From positions 6,200,001-6,264,000 of the forward strand of contig NC_003155.5 in NCBI RefSeq assembly GCF_000009765.2: a stretch of DNA of 64,000 nt, in the 5' to 3' direction. A model generated the notes under the pieces. The model worked only from the letters and a program-made list of their open reading frames with translations, was not told the origin of the DNA and searched no databases. Of the stretch, positions 1 through 7,481 are shown piece by piece. Every line of letters begins with the position of its first letter. The first letter of the stretch is position 1. A program made the translations under genes and the position numbers. Origin of the DNA: Streptomyces avermitilis MA-4680 = NBRC 14893. Its GTDB lineage: Bacteria > Actinomycetota > Actinomycetes > Streptomycetales > Streptomycetaceae.

Positions 1-825
1 CTCGCCCTGTTCGGCGGTTCGCTCCTGATGAGCGACCAGGTGAGCACGATGAAGGGCTACTGGTACGACAAGGTCAACGTCTCGATCTTCCTCTGCAACA
101 AGAGCGACGCGGAGTCCGACCCCAACTGTGCCAAGGGGGCGGTCACCACCGAGCAGAAGAAGCAGATCAAGAGCGACCTCGACAAGATGCCCGTCGTCGA
201 GAAGGTGACGCCCGAGTCGGCCGACGACGCGTACAAGCACTACAAGGAGCAGTTCGGCGACTCCCCGCTGGCCAGCTCGCTCACCCCGGACCAGATGCAG
301 GAGTCCTTCCGCATCAAGCTGAAGGACCCCGAGAAGTACCAGGTCATCGCGACCGCCTTCGACGGCCGTGACGGTGTGCAGTCGGTGCAGGACCAGAAGG
401 GCATTCTCGACAACCTCTTCGGACTGCTGAACCTGATGAACCGGGCGGCGCTCGCGCTGATGGCGCTCATGCTGATCGTCGCCCTGCTGCTGATCGTCAA
501 CACCGTGCGCGTCTCGGCGTTCAGCCGCCGCCGGGAGACCGGCATCATGCGGCTCGTGGGCGCCTCCGGCTTCTACATCCAGGCGCCGTTCATCATGGAG
601 GCGGCCGTCGCGGGTCTGATCGGCGGTGGTGTGGCCTGCCTCTTCCTGGTCGTCGGCCGCTACTTCACCATCGACCACGGCATGGCTCTGTCCGAGAAGC
701 TGAACCTGATCAACTTCGTGGGCTGGGACGCCGTGCTGACCAAGCTGCCGCTGATCCTCGCCGCGAGTGTGCTGATGCCCGGGCTCGCCGCGTTCTTCGC
801 GTTGCGCAAGTACTTGAAGGTGTGA
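1..825 (+). CDS. ftsX: Cell-division protein FtsX, C-terminal part (5' end outside window)
   Basis: FtsX is the membrane partner of the ATPase FtsE. The complex sits at the division septum and controls peptidoglycan hydrolases. The frame is open from base 1, so the window begins inside the gene; the first in-frame ATG (28) is internal. Visible are the extracellular loop (residues ~10-130 of the fragment, with two Cys around LCNKSD...PNC), then three hydrophobic segments typical of the FtsX/MacB permease fold, with the characteristic sequence NTVRVSAFSRRRETGIMRLV after the first, and the terminal FFALRKYLKV. The end matches the usual FtsX C-terminus. ftsE should lie just upstream. A strong hairpin follows the stop, so the unit ends here. 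Confidence 0.95.
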   Translation, partial: LALFGGSLLMSDQVSTMKGYWYDKVNVSIFLCNKSDAESDPNCAKGAVTTEQKKQIKSDLDKMPVVEKVTPESADDAYKHYKEQFGDSPLASSLTPDQMQESFRIKLKDPEKYQVIATAFDGRDGVQSVQDQKGILDNLFGLLNLMNRAALALMALMLIVALLLIVNTVRVSAFSRRRETGIMRLVGASGFYIQAPFIMEAAVAGLIGGGVACLFLVVGRYFTIDHGMALSEKLNLINFVGWDAVLTKLPLILAASVLMPGLAAFFALRKYLKV

Positions 826-837
826 CGCACGCCAAGG

Positions 838-867
838 GGGCCGTACGGGCAACAGACCGTACGGCCC
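838..867 (+). terminator. Rho-independent-type terminator after ftsX
   Basis: Perfect 11-bp inverted repeat GGGCCGTACGG / CCGTACGGCCC with an 8-base loop, starting 13 bases after the ftsX stop and followed by a T-containing tail. It separates ftsX from the next gene. Confidence 0.8.
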
Positions 868-892
868 TTCGTGTTGTCCTAGACTCACCGGC

Positions 893-2062
893 ATGTCAGG
901 CCCCGACCCGTTCTGTGAACCCCGCCGCTTCGGCCGCGGGGCGGCCCTGACGTTGCTCTTCGCGAGCGTCCTCGTGGCGGGCGCCGCGACCGGCTCGTTC
1001 GACGAACCGGACGACTCCGGCCGGAAAGCCTCCTCCGCCCGCCCGGCCCCGGCGAGCCACCGCGAGGACGTCGCCGAGGCGGCCGCCGAGGCCGCGGCCG
1101 ACGGCAAGTCCCCCGTGGAGGCCGCCGAGCGCGCGGTCAGCCGCAGCGGCGACCGCTGGGGCGCCGTCTACTCCCAGGGCGAGTACGAGGAGTTCGAGGA
1201 GGCCCTCGACGGCCAGTACACCGGCGTGGGCCTGTGGGCCCGGCGCGAACGTGACGGCCGTATCGAGGTGAGCCGGGTGCAGTCCGGCTCGCCCGCGGCC
1301 GCCGCCGGGATCCGCGAGGGTGACCGGCTGCGCACCGTCGACGGCGAGAACGTCGCGGGCAAGCCCGTCACCGATGTCGTCTCCTTACTGCGCGGCGACG
1401 CCGGCGACGCGGCCGCCGGCACCCGGGTCCGGCTCGGCCTGGCGCGCGGCACGCACGCGTGGGACGAGACCGTGCGCCGCGCCCGCCTGTCCACCGACCC
1501 CGTCACCGTGCGCAGGCTCGCCGACGACGTCACCGTGATCAAGGTCGCCGCGTTCACCAAGGGCTCCGGCGACCGCGTACGGGCCGCCGTGGCCGACGCG
1601 CCCCACGCCGACGGGATCGTCCTCGACCTGCGGGGCAACTCCGGCGGACTGGTCACCGAGGCGGTCACCGCCGCGTCCGCCTTCCTCGACGGCGGCCTGG
1701 TGGCGACGTACGACGTCAACGGTGAGCAGTGCGCCCTGCACGCCGACTCCGGCGCCGACACCACGCGGCCCCTGGTCGCACTGGTCGACGGCGGCACGAT
1801 GAGCGCGGCCGAGCTGCTCACCGGCGCTCTCCAGGACCGCGGGCGCGCGGTCGTCGTGGGCACCAGGACCTTCGGCAAGGGCTCGGTCCAGATGCCGAGC
1901 CGGCTGCCCGGCGGCTCCGTCGCCGAGCTGACCGTGGGGCACTATCGCACCCCCTCCGGCCACAGTGTCGACGGCCGCGGCATCACCCCCGACCTGGAGG
2001 CGGACACGGAGGCGCTGGAGCGGGCCGGGACCGTGCTGAGCGGTCTCGGAGATCCTTCGTAA
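893..2062 (+). CDS. S41-family C-terminal processing peptidase, exported, with an in-frame TTA codon
   Basis: A CtpA-type serine peptidase (389 aa), probably acting outside the membrane on the C-termini of exported proteins. An N-terminal hydrophobic segment (about residues 14-32) serves as signal or anchor. A PDZ domain follows at ~100-190 (GVGLWARR..., SPAAAAGIREGDRL, VDGENV) and then the S41 catalytic core: LRGNSGG near 245, catalytic Ser304 in GGTMSAAELL and Lys329 in FGKGSVQ, which form the Ser/Lys dyad. The length is normal for the family. Codon 165 (1385-1387) is TTA, which in Streptomyces is read by the bldA tRNA, so translation may be restricted to development. The gene lies between ftsX and smpB, as in other Streptomyces. 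Confidence 0.92.
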   Translation: MSGPDPFCEPRRFGRGAALTLLFASVLVAGAATGSFDEPDDSGRKASSARPAPASHREDVAEAAAEAAADGKSPVEAAERAVSRSGDRWGAVYSQGEYEEFEEALDGQYTGVGLWARRERDGRIEVSRVQSGSPAAAAGIREGDRLRTVDGENVAGKPVTDVVSLLRGDAGDAAAGTRVRLGLARGTHAWDETVRRARLSTDPVTVRRLADDVTVIKVAAFTKGSGDRVRAAVADAPHADGIVLDLRGNSGGLVTEAVTAASAFLDGGLVATYDVNGEQCALHADSGADTTRPLVALVDGGTMSAAELLTGALQDRGRAVVVGTRTFGKGSVQMPSRLPGGSVAELTVGHYRTPSGHSVDGRGITPDLEADTEALERAGTVLSGLGDPS

Positions 2063-2096
2063 TCGGCTTTCCCTCCGACCCCCCTGTAGTGCGAAA

Positions 2097-2654
2097 ATGG
2101 CCAGCACTATGAGTAAGGGCATGTACGTACCGAAAGAGTCCCAGCCGAAGCAGGGCGGGGGAGCCTCCGGCAAGGTCAAGGACGGCAAGCGCAAGATCGT
2201 CGCGCAGAACAAGAAGGCGCGCCACGACTACGCGATCATCGACACCTATGAGGCCGGGCTCGTGCTCACCGGCACGGAGGTGAAGTCGCTGCGTCAGGGA
2301 CGCGCCTCGCTGACCGACGGCTTCGTCCAGATCGACGGGAACGAGGCGTGGCTGCACAACGCCCACATCCCCGAATACAGCCAGGGCACGTGGACCAACC
2401 ACACCGTGCGCCGCAAGCGGAAGCTGCTCCTGCACCGCGAGGAGATCGACAAGCTGGCGTCGAAGTCCGAGGAGACGGGTCACACGATCGTGCCCCTCGC
2501 CCTGTACTTCAAGGACGGTCGCGCGAAGGCCGAGATCGCGCTGGCACGGGGTAAGAAGGAGTACGACAAGCGGCAGACCCTGCGGGAGAAGCAGGACCGG
2601 CGGGAGTCGGACCGGGCGATCGCGGCGGCCAAGCGCAAGCAGCGGGGCGAGTAG
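2097..2654 (+). CDS. smpB: SsrA-binding protein SmpB
   Basis: SmpB binds tmRNA and brings it to stalled ribosomes for trans-translation. The core begins at KIVAQNKKARHDY (about residue 38) and contains the conserved VLTGTEVKSLR, EYSQGTWTNH and RKRKLLLHREEI, ending in the basic tail KKEYDKRQTLREKQDRRE that enters the mRNA channel. At 185 aa it has an N-terminal extension of roughly 35 residues relative to the ~160-residue family norm. In-frame ATGs at 2097, 2109 and 2121 all fall in that extension, so the exact start is not settled and 2121 is a plausible alternative. Its RNA partner ssrA follows about 100 bases downstream, a common pairing. Confidence 0.95.
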   Translation: MASTMSKGMYVPKESQPKQGGGASGKVKDGKRKIVAQNKKARHDYAIIDTYEAGLVLTGTEVKSLRQGRASLTDGFVQIDGNEAWLHNAHIPEYSQGTWTNHTVRRKRKLLLHREEIDKLASKSEETGHTIVPLALYFKDGRAKAEIALARGKKEYDKRQTLREKQDRRESDRAIAAAKRKQRGE

Positions 2655-2756
2655 GGCGGTCGGCCCGCGGGAATAGGCTGGCATCGTCGTGCGTTGGTCA
2701 CGTACGATGGGCTCTGCACCTCACAGCGGGTGCGGAGCGGTTTGAAAAATCAACAT

Positions 2757-3142
2757 GGGGATGATCGGTTTCGACAGCGGCTGTTGAAGCAGGGGAAGCG
2801 TGTCGAGGAAGCGGCAATGATCTCGTAAACCATATGTCGCAAAAAATAATCGCCAATACCAAGAGCGATTCCCAGTCCTTCGCCCTCGCTGCCTAATAAG
2901 CAGTGAGTGAGGGACCCTTAATGGGTGTCAGCCCGGGAGTGTTCCCGACCCGGACCCTGGCATAATCTAGGGGACTAAACCATCGAGCCCGGTCACGGGG
3001 TTCGATGGGAAATCAAACAGTGACTGGGCCCGTCGGCGACTTGTTCGCGTGATCGCCGGGGCCGAGAAAATCGCAGCGAACTGCACACGGAGAAGCCCTG
3101 ATTCTGCACCGGTGGACGCGGGTTCGATTCCCGCCATCTCCA
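2757..3142 (+). ncRNA. ssrA: tmRNA (ssrA)
   Basis: Transfer-messenger RNA that rescues stalled ribosomes and tags the nascent peptide. The tRNA-like ends pair (GGGGAU at 2757-2762 with AUCUCC at 3136-3141; discriminator A at 3142; CCA not encoded). The T-arm sequence GGGTTCGATTCCC lies at 3119-3131. The tag frame at 2852-2893 encodes ANTKSDSQSFALAA followed by TAA TAA, the standard Streptomyces type of tag. About 386 nt, the usual length. It is a well-known integration site for mobile DNA, and accessory genes do follow, but I found no duplicated 3' end in the window. Confidence 0.96.
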
Positions 3143-3183
3143 CGATCAGGAGGTCCTCCCGGACTTCCACATCCCATGTGGGC

Positions 3184-3215
3184 AAGGCCCCGTCGCTTTC
3201 GAGCGACGGGGCCTT
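3184..3215 (+). terminator. Terminator of ssrA
   Basis: Perfect 14-bp stem AAGGCCCCGTCGCT / AGCGACGGGGCCTT closed by a TTCG tetraloop, 41 bases after the mature tmRNA 3' end and followed by TGT. Very strong intrinsic terminator. Confidence 0.9.
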
Positions 3216-3340
3216 TGTCATGCGCCGAGACGTCAGCGCCGACTCCGGATGCGGAAGGCGGCGACGATGCCGCGGCCCGAGTGGCGGCGCGTGACCCTCC
3301 GGGGGCACACGGGGGGCGTCGCGCCCTGCTCGACCAGACG

Positions 3341-3376
3341 CCGGGTCCTGTTCCGGGTCCTGTTCCGGGTCCTGAC
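3341..3376 (+). repeat. 12-bp tandem repeat, three copies
   Basis: CCGGGTCCTGTT twice, then CCGGGTCCTGAC, in the otherwise gene-poor stretch 3220-3512 between the ssrA terminator and the next gene. No supported coding sequence was seen in that stretch. Confidence 0.7.
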
Positions 3377-3528
3377 GGTCGCCGCGTCCGTCCGTCGACT
3401 GGCAGGCCCAGCGCGGCAGCAGGCAACCAGTTCTTCATCAAGCTCGTGAGGGTGCCGAGTACAGCGGGGAAGCATCCCTTCGGCTACTACGTGCAAACCT
3501 GCTACCCGATATAAGGAGGTGACATCCA

Positions 3529-4158
3529 GTGGAGCGCTTCACCGCATTCGATTTCGGTGCCTCGTGGGTGATGAGTTTCTTCCACCAGGACTGGACCTAC
3601 GACGGGCCCACGGCCGCCGACGTCGTCGCGAAACACCTCTCGGAATCGGCCGACGAGCTGGCACTGGCAGTCCGTCGCGATGCACGGACACTCCTCGACA
3701 ACCTCCCTTCGGAGACGCTCGAGGTGCTGTGGAACGCCGGAGCGCAGTACATGGCGAGCTTCGAGGGGACCTCAGGATCGGAGTGGACGCGGACGGTCAT
3801 CGGCCTGTGTGATGCCCGGCTGGCCGCGAAGGCGGACGTACGCCCGCTCACCGGAGCCGATACGGAGGACGGCTGGGCGTGCCAGGACGCCGTCATCGCT
3901 GAGGTCGAGCGGGCGGAGTTCCTGGACACCGAGGTGCGCGAGGCGCTCGTCGACTGCGCTCGCCGCTGCACTCCGGACCTGGCGTTCCGGGTGCTGCTCA
4001 GCACCATAGTCAACGCCTCTGACCGATCATTGTCTCCGCACCAGTACACAAGGATGCAGGCCATCGGATCCGCCCTCCACTACGGTGAGTTCTTGGTGGA
4101 CTCCGTCGAGTTCCTGGTCGAAGAGGAGCCGCCGCCGGCGTCGGTGCCGTCTCACTGA
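3529..4158 (+). CDS. CdiI-like (contact-dependent growth inhibition) immunity-type protein, orphan
   Basis: A 209-residue soluble acidic protein with no signal peptide. The N-terminal ~30 residues (SWVMSFFHQDWTYDGPTAAD) resemble the CdiI_2 immunity-protein signature, in which a FxQDW motif is followed by a short helix. The rest is helical and rich in Ala/Leu/Glu. Proteins of this kind bind and neutralise a cognate polymorphic toxin. No toxin gene lies next to it, so it would be an orphan antidote, or the fold has another use. The start is fixed by a near-perfect Shine-Dalgarno AAGGAGGTGA at 3513-3522, six bases before GTG. Gene and terminator form an isolated unit downstream of ssrA. The family assignment is from motif memory only. 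Confidence 0.55.
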   Translation: MERFTAFDFGASWVMSFFHQDWTYDGPTAADVVAKHLSESADELALAVRRDARTLLDNLPSETLEVLWNAGAQYMASFEGTSGSEWTRTVIGLCDARLAAKADVRPLTGADTEDGWACQDAVIAEVERAEFLDTEVREALVDCARRCTPDLAFRVLLSTIVNASDRSLSPHQYTRMQAIGSALHYGEFLVDSVEFLVEEEPPPASVPSH

Positions 4159-4168
4159 ACGCATCACA

Positions 4169-4198
4169 GGGGCCCGCGCTCACCCGAGTGCGGGCCTC
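4169..4198 (+). terminator. Terminator after the CdiI-like gene
   Basis: Twelve-bp stem (two G-T pairs) formed by 4169-4180 and 4187-4198 around a CACCCG loop, starting 11 bases after the stop codon at 4158. Confidence 0.7.
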
Positions 4199-4225
4199 AT
4201 GCATGCCCAGGGCTCCTCGGGACGG

Positions 4226-5037
4226 TCAGGGCCGGGGTGCCGTGCTGGCCCGCTCTGTCAGGTGGGGGCGAGGAGTGTGGCCGCGGGTACCGGTGCGCCG
4301 GACAGCTTTCGCATCAGCAGGTCCACGGCCCCCCGCGCTCACCTCCGCGGACGGGAGAGCGACCGAGGTGAGCGGGATGCGGGCGCTCTCCGCCAGTTCG
4401 TCGGGGCAGATTGCCGTGATGGAGAGGTCGCCCGGAACGCCCAGGCCGAGTTGTTCGAGGCGTCGATCAGCGGCTTCAGGACGGGCTCGTTGTGCACGAC
4501 GACCCCGGTGAGCGCGGGCCGCTCCCGCAGCGGCTGCTCGGCGACCCGGCGGGCGGCGGCGGGCGCGGCCTCGCGGGGGTGCACCGAGGACGACAGGTCG
4601 TGCCGGTCGGCGGCTGCCGTGAACCCCTGCACCACGCTGGGCGACCCCCGTCTCGCGCACGTATACCTCCGGCGGCGGGCTGACGAGGGCCACGACCTGG
4701 TGCCCGAGCCGTGCCAGCTGCTCCACGCACACCTCGCCCGCCGCCCGGAAGTCGAGGTCGATGCAGGTCGGTCCGGCGGGCCGGGAAGGGAACCCGATCA
4801 TCACGGACGGCCGGTCCAGCGCCCGCAGCAAGGGCAGGTGCGGATCGTTCAACTGCACATCCATCACGATCAGGGCGTCGACGAGACCGTGTCCGCGACC
4901 CTGCGCAGTCCCTCCGTGCCCTCCTCCTGGGTCAGCAGGAGCGCGTCTGGTCGTGGCGCCTGCTGCTGGCCCCAGCGCCCGGGAGCCCGCGTGCAGCCGG
5001 TAGCCCAGCTCGCGGATGGCCACCTCGCCCCGCTTCG
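4226..5037 (-). pseudogene. Decayed LacI-family transcriptional regulator
   Basis: Recognisable pieces of a LacI/PurR-type sugar-responsive repressor occur in order on the minus strand but in changing reading frames. They are EVAIRELGYRLHAGSRAL, then DALLLTQEEGTEGLRRVAD (second frame), LVDALIVMDVQL and RPSVMIGFP (first frame), VHPREAAPAAARRVAEQ and ERPALTGVVVHNEPVL (third frame), and VPGDLSITAICPDELAES with SARIPLTSVALPSAEV (first frame), ending LTERASTAPRP. At least four frameshifts separate them. The N-terminal helix-turn-helix (~45 residues) is gone: similarity stops abruptly about 35 bases before the divergent kinase gene. It is non-functional as a DNA-binding regulator, and its former regulon cannot be inferred. 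Confidence 0.88.
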
Positions 5038-5070
5038 ATGGGCGAGCGGTCCGACAGTAGGCTCGCCGCG

Positions 5071-5949
5071 ATGCGTACCGACGAACTGAATATCGACGTA
5101 GTCCTCGTGCAGCGGCTGGTCGCCGGGCAGTTTCCGCGGTGGGCGGGCCTTGGCGTCGAGGCGGTCGATTCCGGTGGCACCTCCAATGCCATGTACCGGC
5201 TCGGCGCGGACCTGGTCGTACGGCTGCCGCGCCGTGCGGGGGCCGAGGGCGACGTGGCGAAGGAGCACCGTTGGCTGCCGTGGCTCGCCCCGCGGCTTCC
5301 GGTCGCCGTGCCCGTACCGCTGGGCCAGGGGCTGCCCGCCGGGAACTACCCCTTCCGGTGGTCCGTCTACCGCTGGCTGGACGGTGCGACACCGGACGTC
5401 GGGCACCTCGTCGCACCCGGCCTGCTGGCCGAGGACCTGGCCGGGTTCATCGATGCGCTGCACCGGGTCGACCCCGCGGGCGGGCCCGATTCCTACCGCA
5501 GCGAGCATCTGGCGGTGCGGGACACCGTGACGCGCGAGGCGATCGAGGAGCTGCGCGGGGTCGTCGACGCCGACGCGGCGAGAGCCGTCTGGGAGACGGC
5601 TCTGCGGGCCCCGGTGTGGGCGGGCCCGCCGGTCTGGATCCACGCGGACCTGCAACCGGGAAACGTGCTGGTCGACCGCGGGCGGCTCGGCGCCGTCATC
5701 GACTTCGGGTGCCTGGGGCTGGGCGATCCCGCCGTCGACCTGATCGTGGCGTGGTACGTGCTGCCGGGCGACGTACGGGAGGCCTTCCGCGCAGCCGTGG
5801 CGGCCGACGACGCGTCCTGGGCGCGCGGCCGCGGCTGGGCGCTGTCGATCGCCCTCGTCGAACTGCGCTACTACCGGGACACGAACCCGGTCATGGCGGG
5901 CCATGCGCGGCGGGTGATCCGGGAGGTTCTCGACGGGCGCGAGCGGTAG
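5071..5949 (+). CDS. Aminoglycoside phosphotransferase-family kinase
   Basis: A 292-residue APH/choline-kinase fold protein. Seen are the N-lobe (GTSNAMYRLGADLVVRLPRR), the catalytic loop HADLQPGNVLV with His191, Asp193 and Asn198, and the metal-binding DFGCLGLGDPAVDL with Asp211. Such enzymes phosphorylate aminoglycosides, macrolides or unknown small hydroxylated molecules, and the sequence alone does not give the substrate. I chose ATG 5071 (RTDELNID N-terminus typical of the group); an in-frame ATG at 5038 is possible. It is transcribed divergently from the LacI remnant and is followed by a P450 gene on the same strand, 110 bases away. Confidence 0.85.
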   Translation: MRTDELNIDVVLVQRLVAGQFPRWAGLGVEAVDSGGTSNAMYRLGADLVVRLPRRAGAEGDVAKEHRWLPWLAPRLPVAVPVPLGQGLPAGNYPFRWSVYRWLDGATPDVGHLVAPGLLAEDLAGFIDALHRVDPAGGPDSYRSEHLAVRDTVTREAIEELRGVVDADAARAVWETALRAPVWAGPPVWIHADLQPGNVLVDRGRLGAVIDFGCLGLGDPAVDLIVAWYVLPGDVREAFRAAVAADDASWARGRGWALSIALVELRYYRDTNPVMAGHARRVIREVLDGRER

Positions 5950-6059
5950 ACGCGGCGCGCGGCGACGAGGTCTCGTCGCCGCGCGCCGCCTCAACTCCTG
6001 TCACCCGTCGGACTACTGTGACTCGCGCAGGTGTGCGGTTCACAGGGAGGCGGCAGAAC

Positions 6060-7481
6060 ATGGCAGCAGTGACGGCCGCCGGTGCGGCGCAGGCGCCGAT
6101 CGTGGCGGGACACCCGCTGCTGGGCTCCATGAACGACCTGCTGAACGACCCCCTCGCCACCTATCTGCGGGCCCGCCGCGACCACGGCGACGTGGTGCGG
6201 TTCCGGGCCGGCCCGCCGGGGCTGCGGGCCGACATCTACGCCGTGTTCTCGGCCGAGGGCGCCCAGCAGGTCCTGGCGACGGAATCCGGCAACTTCCGCA
6301 AGGACAACGTCTTCTACGGGGAACTGCGCGACTCGGTCGGCAACGGACTGCTCACCAGCCAGGACGCCACCTACCTCCGCCAGCGCCGCCTCGTCCAGCC
6401 GCTGTTCACCCGCCGCCGCGTGGACGGCTACGCGGGGCAGGTCGCCGACGAGGCGGCCGGTCTGGCCGAGGCCTGGCGCGGGATTCCGGGCGGCGGCGTC
6501 GAACTGGTCGGTGAGATGCACCGGTTCGCCCTGCGCGTCGTCGGCCGGATCCTGTTCGGGACGGACATGGAGACGACGTTCGAGGTGATCGAGCGCACGC
6601 TGCCCCTGCTCCAGGAGTACGCGCTGAAACGTGGACTCGCGCCCGTCAGGACGCCTCGCACGTGGCCCACGCCCGCCAACCGCCGTGCGGCGCGCACCCA
6701 GGCGGAGCTGTTCGCGCTCTGCGACGGCATCATCGACAGCCGCCGTAACCGGAAGAACGAGGGGGACGGCGGGGAGGAGAGCGGCGAGGACCTCGTCACC
6801 CTTCTCGTCCGGGCCGGGAACGCCGAGGACGGCAGCCTCGACGCCGCCGAACTCCGCGAGCAGGTGCTCATCTTCCTGCTGGCCGGCCACGAGACCACCG
6901 CGACCGCGCTGGCCTTCGCCCTGCACCTGCTCGCCCGCCACCCCGAGCAGCAGCGGCGGGTACGGGACGAGGCCGACCGCGTCCTGGGCGGACCCGGCGG
7001 ACGGGCGCCCACCGCGGCGGACATGGAGGCGCTGCCGTATCTGACGATGGTGCTGAAGGAAGCGATGCGGCTGTACCCGTCCGCGCCCGTCATCGGCCGC
7101 CGCGCGGTCGCGGACGCGGAGGTCGACGGGGTACGCATTCCGGCCGGCGCCGACCTTTTCGTCAGCCCGTGGGTCACGCACCGCCACCCCGATTACTGGC
7201 CGGACCCGGAGCGGTTCGACCCCGAGCGCTTCACCCCGGAGGCGGAGGCGGGCCGTCCGCGGTACGCCTGGTTCCCGTTCGGCGGCGGTCCGCGCGCCTG
7301 CATCGGACAGCATCTGTCGATGCTGGAGTCGGTCCTGGGGCTCGCGGTGCTGATCCGGGAGTTCGAGTTCGAGGCGGTGGGCGAGGAAGAGGTACCGCTG
7401 GGGGCGGGGATCACCCTGCTGGCCAAGGGACCGGCCCGGTGCCGGGTCATCCCCCGGTCGTCGGGCCCGCGGTCCTCTTGA
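6060..7481 (+). CDS. Cytochrome P450
   Basis: A 473-residue soluble P450 mono-oxygenase. Motifs present are the I-helix oxygen-activation motif AGHETT (Glu278-Thr279), the K-helix ExxR (Glu334, Arg337 in KEAMRLYP), the PERF region (FDPERF), and the heme-thiolate loop FPFGGGPRACIGQ with Cys414. It lacks an N-terminal membrane anchor, as usual in bacteria, and no ferredoxin or reductase gene is adjacent, so it must borrow electron partners. It looks like the longer, CYP102-like end of the superfamily rather than the ~400-residue antibiotic-tailoring type. The start is ATG 6060 with GGGAGG at 6044-6049. Its last 35 bases overlap the convergent MFS gene. The substrate is unknown. Confidence 0.93.
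   Translation: MAAVTAAGAAQAPIVAGHPLLGSMNDLLNDPLATYLRARRDHGDVVRFRAGPPGLRADIYAVFSAEGAQQVLATESGNFRKDNVFYGELRDSVGNGLLTSQDATYLRQRRLVQPLFTRRRVDGYAGQVADEAAGLAEAWRGIPGGGVELVGEMHRFALRVVGRILFGTDMETTFEVIERTLPLLQEYALKRGLAPVRTPRTWPTPANRRAARTQAELFALCDGIIDSRRNRKNEGDGGEESGEDLVTLLVRAGNAEDGSLDAAELREQVLIFLLAGHETTATALAFALHLLARHPEQQRRVRDEADRVLGGPGGRAPTAADMEALPYLTMVLKEAMRLYPSAPVIGRRAVADAEVDGVRIPAGADLFVSPWVTHRHPDYWPDPERFDPERFTPEAEAGRPRYAWFPFGGGPRACIGQHLSMLESVLGLAVLIREFEFEAVGEEEVPLGAGITLLAKGPARCRVIPRSSGPRSS

Noticed and set aside
3119..3142. Attachment-site duplication of the ssrA 3' end
   Set aside because: I looked for a second copy of the GGGTTCGATTCCC...ATCTCC end downstream and found none; no integrase gene is present.
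4711..5070. Long plus-strand open frame running into the APH gene
   Set aside because: This part is antisense to the LacI remnant and has no homology; the kinase starts at 5071.
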